A DNA stretch of 64,000 nucleotides from Bog-473 sp963779735. Its GTDB lineage: Bacteria; Actinomycetota; Acidimicrobiia; Acidimicrobiales; RAAP-2. Made by a program: the position numbers and the translations under genes. Below the pieces are notes generated by a model. That model was not told the DNA's origin and ran no database searches. It worked only from the letters and a program-made list of their open reading frames with translations. Position 1 is the stretch's first letter; each line of letters opens with the position of its first letter. The stretch lies in contig CAVZZJ010000007.1 in assembly GCA_963779735.1 (NCBI GenBank), forward strand, positions 496,001-560,000, read 5' to 3'. Shown piece by piece: positions 56,410 to 64,000 of the stretch.

Positions 56410-57290
56410 CGGGACGCCCTCCGCTGCAGCACGACGTAGAGCGCCATCACCACGGCGATGACCACCATCAGACCAAGTCCGAGGGCCTTGCCCACGTTCT
56501 GCTGCCCGGCGATCACGTTGCCGTTGAGAAACGAGCCGATCTGTATGGAGGTGAGAGGGATGCTGCCGCTCGTGAGCGCCTCCGCCGTGGCGTAGGCCGA
56601 GAGGGAGGTGGCAAAGAGCAGGAGCACCCCACCCAGGAACGAGGGGAACAGCACCGGTCCCCCGACGTGTCGCCAGTATCTCCAACTCCGCGCCCCGAGG
56701 CCCGACGCCGCCTCGCGCCACGCCGGGCGCAGTCCCTCCAACGCGGGCGTGATGACCAGGATCATGAGGGGAAGCTGAAAGTACGTGTAGACCACCGCGA
56801 CCCCGAAGAAGGTGTACAGATCGAAGCCGTGATTCCAAGGGTCGAAGCCCATGGCCTTCATCCAATTGGTGACCAGGCCGGTCGTGCCCAGAGTGGCGAT
56901 GAACAAAAAGGCCAAGGGGACGCCGCCAAACTGGGCGAAGACCCCCGAGGCGGAGGAGACGACGCGTCGCAGCACGCGTCCACGCGAGGTGAGGACCGCG
57001 TTCGCCACCACGACACCCAGGACCCCGGGTACGACGGAGGTCAGCAGCGACAGCTCGATGCTCATGACGAAGCCGTGCGCGTAGACGCCATGCGAGGCGA
57101 TGGAGACGTTCTGCCACGTCCAGTGGCCCGTCGGACTACGAAACGCCCCTATCATCACCGCCAAGGCCGGCACCGCCAAGAACAGCGTGACGTAGATGCC
57201 GAACGGCAGGATCCCCGCCGCGGCAGTGAGCGCCGCAACTGTCCGCCCCCGCCCAAGTGGTTGCGAATCCGCGGCGCGGACCGGACTCAC
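56397..57290 (-). CDS. ABC transporter permease (PotB-like)
   Basis: A 297-residue permease with about six hydrophobic helices. The EAA-type loop is LRPAWREAASGLGARSWRYWRHVGGPVLFPSFLGG near residues 195-230. It pairs with the second permease to form the channel. The start GTG 57290 overlaps the stop of the binding-protein gene by 4 bases, so binding protein, permeases and ATPase form one translation unit. Confidence 0.88.
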   Translation of the reverse strand: MSPVRAADSQPLGRGRTVAALTAAAGILPFGIYVTLFLAVPALAVMIGAFRSPTGHWTWQNVSIASHGVYAHGFVMSIELSLLTSVVPGVLGVVVANAVLTSRGRVLRRVVSSASGVFAQFGGVPLAFLFIATLGTTGLVTNWMKAMGFDPWNHGFDLYTFFGVAVVYTYFQLPLMILVITPALEGLRPAWREAASGLGARSWRYWRHVGGPVLFPSFLGGVLLLFATSLSAYATAEALTSGSIPLTSIQIGSFLNGNVIAGQQNVGKALGLGLMVVIAVVMALYVVLQRRASRWLR

Positions 57291-58417
57291 CCGCCGATCG
57301 CCGAGGCCCAGTCCTGCGAGACGAGGTTCTCGGCCGCAGTCGTCTGCGCCACCGTCGGGAAGGTGACAGGACCCTCGGGACCCGCCGGCAGCGCGGCGTA
57401 GGCCTTCTTGTCCACCGTGCCGTCCTTCACCAAGGTGGCCAGCTCAATGGGCCGAGCCGAACCCTGCAGCCAGAGGTTCTGACCCGTCGTGGAGTAGAGA
57501 TACTCCTCCCACAGTCGAGCGGCCGCGGGGTCCGGCGCGGTGGCGCTGACGGCCTGGCTGTAGTAGGCGGCGTAGTGACCGTCGCTCGGAATGACCACCT
57601 TCCAGCCGGGGTACTGGTGGGCGACGTCGGACTCTTCGAGGTAGTCCCACCAGATCAAGATGGGCGTCTGCCCACTCTCGACGGTCGACTCGCTGCCGGT
57701 CACCGGCACGAAGTTCCCCTCGCTGGCAAGCTTGCGGAAGTAGGTGATCCCGGGTCCAATGTCTCCGAAGGAGCCGCCCCTGGCCAACGCGGCCGCGTAC
57801 ACGGCGGCGAACGCCGAACCCGACAAGGTCGGATTCCCGGCGAGGGCCACCTGGTCCTTGTAGATGGGCTTGAGCAGTTCCTTGAAGGAAGTCGGGGCGA
57901 CCTTCACCACCTTGGAGTCGTACCCGATGCTCACGAACCCACCGTAATCGTCGTACCAGTCCCCGTTGAGGTCCTTGGCCGACGAGGGGATCGAATTCCA
58001 ACTGGCCACCTTGTAGGGGGCGAGGAGCCCATCTGCGGCCGCTGCGATGGCGAATGGCGTGCCCAGGTCCAAGACGTCGGGCGCGCGGGACTGCCCCTTC
58101 TCCGCGCTGACCGTCGTGACCTCCTGCGCGCTGGAACCGTCGGGGTTCTCCGAGTTGACCGTGATCCCGTACTTCTTCTCGAAGTCCTTGATGATGGTGC
58201 CGTAGTTGGCCCAGTCGGCCGGAAGGGCAATGACGTTGAGCGTTCCCTCCTTCTTGGCCGCCTTCACCAGCCCGGCCATCCCACCGAAGGCCGCCGCGGA
58301 GGTCGCCTTCGACGGGTTGACCGCCGCACCTGCGCTCGACGGGCCGAAGCCGGTCAACACGCCACCGACGGCGAGGGCGGCGAGACCGGCCTGGGTGGCA
58401 CGCAGGCGCATCTTCAT
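57287..58417 (-). CDS. Extracellular solute-binding protein of ABC importer
   Basis: A 376-residue secreted binding protein with a signal peptide (residues 1-31, basic start, hydrophobic core, cleavage near GPSSAGAA) and no lipobox cysteine. The mature part resembles family 1 binding proteins for polyamines, iron or phosphonates: GTLNVIALPADWANYG near residue 58, ILIWWDYLEESDV near 252. Which substrate it binds cannot be read from sequence. First gene of the transporter unit, 74 bases after rpe. Confidence 0.87.
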   Translation of the reverse strand: MKMRLRATQAGLAALAVGGVLTGFGPSSAGAAVNPSKATSAAAFGGMAGLVKAAKKEGTLNVIALPADWANYGTIIKDFEKKYGITVNSENPDGSSAQEVTTVSAEKGQSRAPDVLDLGTPFAIAAAADGLLAPYKVASWNSIPSSAKDLNGDWYDDYGGFVSIGYDSKVVKVAPTSFKELLKPIYKDQVALAGNPTLSGSAFAAVYAAALARGGSFGDIGPGITYFRKLASEGNFVPVTGSESTVESGQTPILIWWDYLEESDVAHQYPGWKVVIPSDGHYAAYYSQAVSATAPDPAAARLWEEYLYSTTGQNLWLQGSARPIELATLVKDGTVDKKAYAALPAGPEGPVTFPTVAQTTAAENLVSQDWASAIGG

Positions 58418-58491
58418 CCCGGACCCGCATCCGCGTTCTGACTCACCAGGGAAGTATCACATCGGACACGCCGGATTCGTGGGCATTCGGC

Positions 58492-59181
58492 TCAGATCGG
58501 CGACTCGGGGATCGACCTCCTGATCTGGTCGACTGCCTCCCATGGACGCTCGTGCCCGAATATTGCGCTCCCGGCCACGAAGACGTTGGCACCCGCCTCG
58601 GCGGCCCGTGGCGCGGTGTGGGCGTCGATGCCGCCGTCCACTTCAATGTCCACCTGAAGCGAGCGGGCGTCGACGGCCTCCCTGACCTGCCGCACCTTGC
58701 CCAACACCTCGGCCATGAACGACTGACCGCCGAAGCCGGGAAACACCGTCATGCACAGGACCAGGTCCACATCGCCCAGGAAGGGCTCCACCGCAGCGAA
58801 GGGGGTGTCGGGGTTGAGCGCCAATCCCACCCGGAGCCCGAGCCCGCGCATCTGCGTGATCAGCCCCGCCGTCCCGCCGACCTCCACGTGCACGGTGCAG
58901 CCATCGGCACCGGCATCGGCGAAGTCCTGCAGATACCTGCCGGGTTCGGTCATCATCAGATGGCAGTCGAAGTAGAGCGGCGTGTGTCGCCGGAGTGAGG
59001 CCACCACCGGGGGGCCGATGGTCAGGTTGGGCACGAAGTGCCCGTCCATCACGTCGATGTGCAACCAGTCCGAGGTCGCGGCCACCGCACCGACCTCCTC
59101 GGCCAGCGAGCCGAAGTCGGCCGAGAGAACCGAGGGGGCGATGCGGACGGCACCCGGCGGGCCGGGATGGCACCGTGCCAC
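58492..59181 (-). CDS. rpe: Ribulose-phosphate 3-epimerase
   Basis: A 229-residue TIM-barrel enzyme of the pentose phosphate pathway, interconverting ribulose 5-phosphate and xylulose 5-phosphate. Conserved IAPSVLSADFGSLAEEV near residue 14, HIDVMDGHFVPNLTIGP near 42 with the metal and catalytic aspartate, MTVFPGFGGQSFM near 145 and DIEVDGGIDAHTAP near 178. GTG 59181 lies two bases after the methyltransferase stop. Ribulose 5-phosphate is also the RibB substrate, which fits its place next to rib genes. Confidence 0.96.
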   Translation of the reverse strand: MARCHPGPPGAVRIAPSVLSADFGSLAEEVGAVAATSDWLHIDVMDGHFVPNLTIGPPVVASLRRHTPLYFDCHLMMTEPGRYLQDFADAGADGCTVHVEVGGTAGLITQMRGLGLRVGLALNPDTPFAAVEPFLGDVDLVLCMTVFPGFGGQSFMAEVLGKVRQVREAVDARSLQVDIEVDGGIDAHTAPRAAEAGANVFVAGSAIFGHERPWEAVDQIRRSIPESPI

Positions 59182-59183
59182 GC

Positions 59184-59990
59184 TCAGTCGAAACGGGCCC
59201 AGCACAGGATGCGCCGGAACCCGTAGAAGTAGGGCTCACGTTCCCCCAGCTCTTCGAGGAGTCGCTCGCGATACCTTTCGACGAACGCGGTGAAGAGCTC
59301 CGGGCTGAGCCGGGCCCGATACGGCGTGAGGAGCGTCCCCATCACCCAGTCGACGACATCGCTGGTCGAGGACAGCTCGTGGCCATAGACCTCCATGCGC
59401 ACGACCTGCTCGCGCGCCCCGAGCTCATAGACAAGGTCGGCGTAGATCTCGGGCGACAGGACGAAGCGCCCACGGTCCGGAGGCGGGTCCGCCTCGAGGG
59501 CGTCGATGAACGGAGCCTCGTTGGCCACCTGCTGGGCCAGCAGGTGCGACGGGTGCCGGTAGTTCGCAGGCACCTGGAACGCCAGCTGCCCACCCGGGGC
59601 GAGGGCGGTCCGCATGCGGGCCAGGAGGTTCAGGTGATCGTCGACCCAGTGCAGTGAGGCGTTGGCGAAGACGAGGTCGAACCCGACCCCGAGCCACGTC
59701 GCGATGTCGCCCATGGCGAACGAGAGGCCCGCCACCTGGCCATGGTCCGCCTGGGCACTCGCCAACATGGACGCGGACGAGTCGATGCCCACCGTCTCCG
59801 CCGCCTCCATGCGACGGTGCAGCTCGACGGTCAGGCTACCGGTGCCGCAGCCCAAGTCGACGACCCGACCCTGCGGCACGGGCACACAGAGCGCCAGCAG
59901 GTCGTCGAAGGGCTTCCGTCGTTCGGCGTGGAATCGCTCGTACTGCTCAGGGTTCCACCCCTCAATCGGAGTCACGGTCACCGGCCTCAT
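59184..59990 (-). CDS. Trans-aconitate methyltransferase-like SAM enzyme
   Basis: A 268-residue class I methyltransferase. Motif I is VVDLGCGTGSLTVEL near residue 43, followed by GIDSSASMLASAQ, and DLVFANASLHWVDDHLNLL near 108. The start WNPEQYERFHAERRKPFDDLL and the LAPGGQLAFQVPANYRHPSH block point to the trans-aconitate 2-methyltransferase (Tam) group, but the substrate may differ. It sits between fmt and rpe, the place of the rRNA methyltransferase rsmB in other Actinobacteria. It is not an RsmB homologue: there is no RNA-binding domain or catalytic cysteine pair. Confidence 0.85.
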   Translation of the reverse strand: MRPVTVTPIEGWNPEQYERFHAERRKPFDDLLALCVPVPQGRVVDLGCGTGSLTVELHRRMEAAETVGIDSSASMLASAQADHGQVAGLSFAMGDIATWLGVGFDLVFANASLHWVDDHLNLLARMRTALAPGGQLAFQVPANYRHPSHLLAQQVANEAPFIDALEADPPPDRGRFVLSPEIYADLVYELGAREQVVRMEVYGHELSSTSDVVDWVMGTLLTPYRARLSPELFTAFVERYRERLLEELGEREPYFYGFRRILCWARFD

Positions 59991-59992
59991 GT

Positions 59993-60874
59993 CTAGTCGC
60001 TGCCGAGAAGCTCTCCAACCGACGGCCTCGCACCGCGGGCCCAATCGCCGGCGGGCATGGGCGCCCGACTCTCGGGCTGCACTTCTTCGAGCCGCAGTCT
60101 CCCCAACCCCGTCGTCACCTCGGTCCCCACCAAGGTCCCCGGGGGTCCGCCCGCGTCGTCCTCCGTGACCGGCGTCGCCCGCAAGATCCCAAGCCTCCGT
60201 CCTCGGAACGTCGTCCAGGCCCGGCCGAGGCGCACCACGCGATGGAGCTGCGTAGCGTGCTCGTCCCAACGGAGCCGGAGCTCATCCGGCATCACCTTGG
60301 GTGCGACCGTCACGACGCCGCGTTGGGGCTCGGGAACGGGCAGGGCCGCCACCCCGCGGGCCAGCGAATCCACCAGGAGGGCGCTCCCCGCGTCGACCAG
60401 CTCGTCGCGCAGGGCGTCCAGGTACAGGTCGTCGGTGAGGAGGAGGGACCGGCAGCCGTACACCGGTCCCGTATCGAGTCCCTCCTCGACCTTCATGAGA
60501 CAGACGCCCGTCTGCTCGTCCCCGGCCAGGATCGCCCGCTCGACGGGGGCCGCACCGCGCCAGCGCGGCAGGAGCGAGAAGTGCAGATTGACCATGGGCA
60601 CTCGTTCGAGCAATGACGCGGGAATGATCCTGCCAAACGCCACGACCACCGCCAAATCGACTCCGGCACCGGCCACGTCCTCCATCACGTACGAGACGGG
60701 CAGGCCCATCTCGTCGGCGGCCACCTTGACGGGGCTCGGCGAGACGGCCCCGCCCCGGCCTCGACGTCGGTCCGGTCGCGTCACGCAGAGCGCGACGTCG
60801 TGTCCCGCGGAGACAAGGGCCCGAAGGGGTCGGACGGCGAGGTCCGGCGTGCCGAGAAATGCGAGTCGTGCCAC
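59993..60874 (-). CDS. fmt: Methionyl-tRNA formyltransferase
   Basis: A 293-residue enzyme that formylates the initiator tRNA. It has the N-terminal FLGTPDLAVRPLRAL near residue 5, the formyl-THF site with AFGRIIPASLL near 85, and the catalytic block NLHFSLLPRWRGAAPVERAIL near 100-120 (Asn, His and the SLLP motif). A C-terminal tRNA-binding domain follows from about residue 200. GTG 60874 is the family start. It lies 17 bases downstream of def. Confidence 0.95.
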   Translation of the reverse strand: MARLAFLGTPDLAVRPLRALVSAGHDVALCVTRPDRRRGRGGAVSPSPVKVAADEMGLPVSYVMEDVAGAGVDLAVVVAFGRIIPASLLERVPMVNLHFSLLPRWRGAAPVERAILAGDEQTGVCLMKVEEGLDTGPVYGCRSLLLTDDLYLDALRDELVDAGSALLVDSLARGVAALPVPEPQRGVVTVAPKVMPDELRLRWDEHATQLHRVVRLGRAWTTFRGRRLGILRATPVTEDDAGGPPGTLVGTEVTTGLGRLRLEEVQPESRAPMPAGDWARGARPSVGELLGSD

Positions 60875-60891
60875 CTTCCCCCGGTGGTGCG

Positions 60892-61428
60892 CTACTTCGC
60901 CAGGATGCTCGAGAGTCCGTCCGGGTCCACGGCGGGAAGGTGGAGCGCCCGGCCACGGAGGATCTTCAGCGCCTCCTTGCGCTGGTCCGCGTCCAACCGC
61001 TCGACCAGCAAGATCCCGTCCAGATGGTCCAGTTCGTGCTGGAAGACCCGCCCCTCGAGCTCGGTCGCCTCGATGGAGAGCTCGTTGCCCTCGAGATCCA
61101 GCCCGACGAGGTGGACGGCGTTCGGCCGCACGATGTCCCAACTCAAGCCGGGAATGGACAGGCACCCCTCCTCGTAGCTCCACTCGCCGTCGCTCTCGAC
61201 GATGCGGGGGTTGATCACCGTGCGGGGACCCTCACCGATGTCGTAGACGAAGAGCCGGCGCTGCACCCCCACCTGGTTGGCCGCCAAGCCGGACCCGGGG
61301 GCTTCGTACATGGTCTCGATCATGGAATCGACGAGAGCAGCCACGGAACCGTCTATCTCGAGCACCTCTCGAGTGGCTTCCCTCAGCACGGGATCCCCGT
61401 ATTGGCGGATGGTCAGGGTGGGCACCAC
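60892..61428 (-). CDS. def: Peptide deformylase
   Basis: A 178-residue metalloenzyme that removes the formyl group from nascent proteins. All three motifs are present: GSGLAANQVGV near residue 45, EEGCLSIPG near 90 with the metal cysteine, and QHELDHLDGIL near 133 with two metal histidines and the catalytic glutamate. It is next to fmt, so formylation and deformylation are encoded together. Confidence 0.97.
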   Translation of the reverse strand: MVPTLTIRQYGDPVLREATREVLEIDGSVAALVDSMIETMYEAPGSGLAANQVGVQRRLFVYDIGEGPRTVINPRIVESDGEWSYEEGCLSIPGLSWDIVRPNAVHLVGLDLEGNELSIEATELEGRVFQHELDHLDGILLVERLDADQRKEALKILRGRALHLPAVDPDGLSSILAK

Positions 61429-61461
61429 AACATTCTAACGAAGGGCCGCACCTCCCCGATC

Positions 61462-63309
61462 TCAGATCGCCGTCGGATCGACCTCAACCCTCAGCCCGCG
61501 ACCGGCTGGCCGCGGCACGGCGCCGAGCAGGTCGCACAGCACGGTGTGGTCCGGGGCCTGGACGAGCATCCGACCGTCGGGAAGCTGCGAGAGACCCACC
61601 CCACCGGTGGCGCGCAGCGCACCGGTGGCGCGCAGCGCATCGGCATACCCCGAGGCGAGAGGCCCCGAGAGCGCGGCGAGTGCGGAAAAGGGTGGCAGCC
61701 CGGCGCTCTGGCGCATCGCCTCCTCCGCCACGGCCACGGCCGACGGATCGCCCCTCCCTGCGGACACCAGCACCGGATGATCGGGCACCCTGGTCTGCAC
61801 GAGGATGCGGGCCGAGGCCGGACCGACGTGGCGCGGACCGACCATGCGAGAGGCCCGGACCAAGAGCGCAAGGGTTTCGTCCGTGGCGCTGAAGCGGGGC
61901 GCCAACAGGTGGAGGTCGATGTCGAGGAACGCCACCGCGGCGGCGCGACGGACCCGGTGCAACACCGCTTCGGTGCCGATGAGGACCGGGGTCTTTGGAA
62001 CGGTGGTCCCGGCGGTCGGCCGGGACGGGCCGGACACCTCGCCCACCTCGACGCCGAGCAGTGCCGCCAACTCCTCCCGCAGGCGGGTCACACCGGCCCG
62101 CAGCGTCTTCATCCGCAACCGTCCGCAGGCCGCGCACACCAGCGGCCGCTCACTGTGGCAGCGGGGGCAGCACAGTCCCGTCGGCCCCTGTGCGACGGCC
62201 GCGCCACACGCGGTGCACTGCGCCAGCTCGCCACAGTGCGCGCAGGCCAACAGGCGAGCCCTCCCCGTCCGATCGTAGAAGCACACGAGCGGCCCCCGGC
62301 CCGGCGTCAGCTCATGGTCATGGAGCGCGGCCCGGGCCAAGTGCACGAACTCGTCGGAGAACATGCCGCTTCGCGGGTCCGCACCCCTCCGGTCGACGCA
62401 CTCGATGGTGGACCACCCGGCCCGCTCCACGCCCGGGGGCAGGGCGGTGACGGATCGTCCGGCGGCGACCACGACGGGCGGGCAGGGCGAGGTGAGGATG
62501 CACGGGCTCCCCTCCCTCAGCGCGCGCTCGGTCACCACATCGACGGCGCCGTAGGTGGGCGCACTCTCCTCGTGGTACGACTCGTCGTGCGAGTCCAGGA
62601 CGACGGCAGCGGCCAGCTGGGGAACGGGGCTCCAGGCCGCCGAACGGGTGCCCACCACTATGGGCCAGCCCGCCCTGGCCCGGTCCCACTCCGTCGTGGC
62701 CGGGTAGCCGCGCCGGACCAGGCGGGCGCAGAGACGCTCCGCCCAGCCGAGCGCGGGAACCAGGACGAGCACCGCACCCGAACGGGCGCGGACGTCGGGG
62801 TTGGTCACGACAGACAGCACCACGTCGATGAGATCGAGCGTCGGCGGGAGGCGCAGCAACATCGACCCGCCCGCCCGCACGACGCCACCCACCATGGCGT
62901 CGAGCCCGGGCGGCTCCACGCCGTCGTCGACCACCCCGCCGCCGACCCGGCGGGCGTCCAGAGGTGCCGGGGGCAGCTGGCGCACCGGGCCCTGGGGGGA
63001 CGCCGCCCCGAGGAAGAAGGAGACGGGGCCGGCCCATCGCCAGGCCGCCCATTCGGCCAGTTCGAGAACCCCGGGGGGAGGGCCCCATCCGGACCACAGC
63101 TTGAGGGGAAGCGGCTCCACGCCCGGGGGCGGCATGACGTCGTCGTCGACCACCCAGCCCCCGACCCGGCGGCCGTGCAGCACGACGCGCACGCGGGAGC
63201 CGACCGTCACGTCGTCCGACCAACTCTCCGGCACGGCGTAGTCGAACAACTTGGACACCGCCGGAACATCGGTGCGCACCCGCACGAAACGCCGAGCGGG
63301 CGTCGTCAC
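61462..63309 (-). CDS. priA: PriA-like primosomal protein, helicase motifs degenerate
   Basis: A 615-residue replication-restart protein homologue. The N-terminal part (FVRVRTDVPAVSKLFDYAVPESW, then VGSRVRVVLHGRRVGGWV) is the 3'-DNA-end-binding domain. Eight cysteines in CAHCGELAQCTACG, CCPRCHSERPLVCAACGR near residues 365-405 form the zinc module. Walker A is missing (GGSMLLRLPPTLDL stands there) and the DEAH-type box reads DSHDESYHEE, so it is probably not an active helicase. This state is known for actinobacterial PriA. GTG 63309 is the most likely start; the metK stop is 25 bases upstream. Confidence 0.88.
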   Translation of the reverse strand: MTTPARRFVRVRTDVPAVSKLFDYAVPESWSDDVTVGSRVRVVLHGRRVGGWVVDDDVMPPPGVEPLPLKLWSGWGPPPGVLELAEWAAWRWAGPVSFFLGAASPQGPVRQLPPAPLDARRVGGGVVDDGVEPPGLDAMVGGVVRAGGSMLLRLPPTLDLIDVVLSVVTNPDVRARSGAVLVLVPALGWAERLCARLVRRGYPATTEWDRARAGWPIVVGTRSAAWSPVPQLAAAVVLDSHDESYHEESAPTYGAVDVVTERALREGSPCILTSPCPPVVVAAGRSVTALPPGVERAGWSTIECVDRRGADPRSGMFSDEFVHLARAALHDHELTPGRGPLVCFYDRTGRARLLACAHCGELAQCTACGAAVAQGPTGLCCPRCHSERPLVCAACGRLRMKTLRAGVTRLREELAALLGVEVGEVSGPSRPTAGTTVPKTPVLIGTEAVLHRVRRAAAVAFLDIDLHLLAPRFSATDETLALLVRASRMVGPRHVGPASARILVQTRVPDHPVLVSAGRGDPSAVAVAEEAMRQSAGLPPFSALAALSGPLASGYADALRATGALRATGGVGLSQLPDGRMLVQAPDHTVLCDLLGAVPRPAGRGLRVEVDPTAI

Positions 63310-63334
63310 CCCGCTCAGGGGCGCGCGGCGAACA

Positions 63335-64000
63335 TCAAAGACCCAGCGCCGACCGCAGGTCTCCGACCCGGGGGGTGGCTTCCCATGTGAAGTCCTTCTC
63401 GGAACGGCCGAAGTGACCGTACGCCGCCGTCTTCTTGTAGACCGGTCGCCGCAGGTCGAGGTCGCGGGCGATGGCCGCGGGACGCAGGTCGAAGACCTCC
63501 CGCACCGCCTCCGAGATCTTCTCGGGGTCCACCGCCTCGGTGCCGAACGTCTCGACCAGGAGCGAGACGGGGTGCGCCACCCCAATGGCGTACGCCACCT
63601 GCACCTCACATCGCGTCGCCGCCCCAGCCGCGACCACGTGCTTGGCCACCCACCGGGCGGCGTACGCCGCGGAGCGGTCGACCTTGGATGGATCCTTGCC
63701 CGAGAAGGCACCGCCACCGTGCCGGGCCATGCCCCCGTAGGTGTCCACGATGATCTTGCGTCCGGTCAGACCGGTGTCGGCGTGGGGGCCTCCGATCTCG
63801 AAGATGCCGGTCGGATTGGCCAGGATCCGCACCCCCTCGGTGTCGAGGTCGGTGGGGAGGAGCGGATTGATGACGTGCTGGGTGAGGTCGGGGAGCAGCT
63901 GCTCGGTCAGGTCTATCCCCGGAGCGTGCTGGGTGGATATGAGCACGGTGTCGATACGCACAGGGCGCCCGCCCTCGTAGACCACCGACACCTGCGTCTT
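63335..64000 (-). CDS. metK: S-adenosylmethionine synthase (N-terminus outside window)
   Basis: The C-terminal 221 residues of methionine adenosyltransferase, open to the last base of the window. Present are GGPHADTGLTGRKIIVDTYGG and GGGAFSGKDPSKVDRSAAYAARWVAK, which contribute ATP, methionine and Mg binding, and the late HFGRSEKDFTWE block. The start and the first ATP-binding histidine lie beyond the window end. It supplies S-adenosylmethionine, used by the methyltransferase in the same series. Confidence 0.96.
   Translation of the reverse strand, partial: KTQVSVVYEGGRPVRIDTVLISTQHAPGIDLTEQLLPDLTQHVINPLLPTDLDTEGVRILANPTGIFEIGGPHADTGLTGRKIIVDTYGGMARHGGGAFSGKDPSKVDRSAAYAARWVAKHVVAAGAATRCEVQVAYAIGVAHPVSLLVETFGTEAVDPEKISEAVREVFDLRPAAIARDLDLRRPVYKKTAAYGHFGRSEKDFTWEATPRVGDLRSALGL

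Overview
The window comes from a high-GC Gram-positive bacterium of the phylum Actinomycetota, most likely class Acidimicrobiia. The evidence is the high GC, the many GTG starts and 4-base NTGA overlaps, the 16S/23S sequence, and actinobacterial gene neighbourhoods: gcvH-garA-ftsR-DUF151, argCJBDFRGH, infC-rpmI-rplT-trmH-pheST, and metK-priA-def-fmt-rpe-rib. Almost all of it is core chromosome. I see no CRISPR array, prophage, insertion sequence or tRNA gene.

Layout. 1-10 kb (minus strand): a truncated polytopic membrane protein; an S9 peptidase and DUF4232 lipoprotein chained to a DUF151 nuclease; the ftsR-garA-gcvH group; a fused mannose-1-phosphate guanylyltransferase/phosphomannomutase-like protein; and a CDP-alcohol phosphatidyltransferase. 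10-20 kb: DUF1015 and UPF0104 membrane proteins (plus strand), a SHOCT protein, the korAB 2-oxoacid:ferredoxin oxidoreductase, class I aldolase, an L,D-transpeptidase, a TPR protein and a decayed ltrA. 20.3-25.9 kb: a complete rrn operon (16S-23S-5S, minus strand) with promoter, leader, processing stems and terminator, and no tRNA in the spacer. 25.8-36.4 kb: mpg, a wax ester synthase/DGAT and the whole arginine operon argCJBDFRGH, which reads toward the rRNA genes from a promoter with an ArgR-like operator. 36.5-40.8 kb (plus strand): a histidine kinase/response regulator pair and a GAF-GGDEF-EAL protein. 40.8-46.4 kb: infC-rpmI-rplT-trmH-pheS-pheT. 46.6-51.6 kb: a DUF1844 protein, a cold-shock-like protein with hisG, a six-hairpin glycosidase-like protein and a DUF222-HNH protein. 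51.6-64 kb: one long minus-strand series, metK (cut by the window end)-priA-def-fmt-tam-like-rpe-ABC transporter-ribD-ribBA-ribH.

The genes cover central functions: arginine biosynthesis under ArgR, translation initiation and aminoacylation, riboflavin biosynthesis, S-adenosylmethionine synthesis, N-formylation and deformylation, and control of 2-oxoglutarate metabolism and cell division (garA, ftsR).

A recurring oddity is single-base frameshifts in otherwise intact genes: korA, the GGDEF-EAL gene, the ABC ATPase and probably the TPR gene. Three of the four lie in G/C-rich runs, so sequencing or assembly error is a serious alternative to real mutation. Other points of interest are several genes with a TANNNT box exactly six bases before the start codon (probable leaderless mRNAs), two candidate CTG starts in CTGA overlaps, an rRNA promoter inside the 3' end of mpg, and a riboflavin cluster that holds an ABC transporter and lacks ribE. 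I did not find a clear undescribed multi-gene system.
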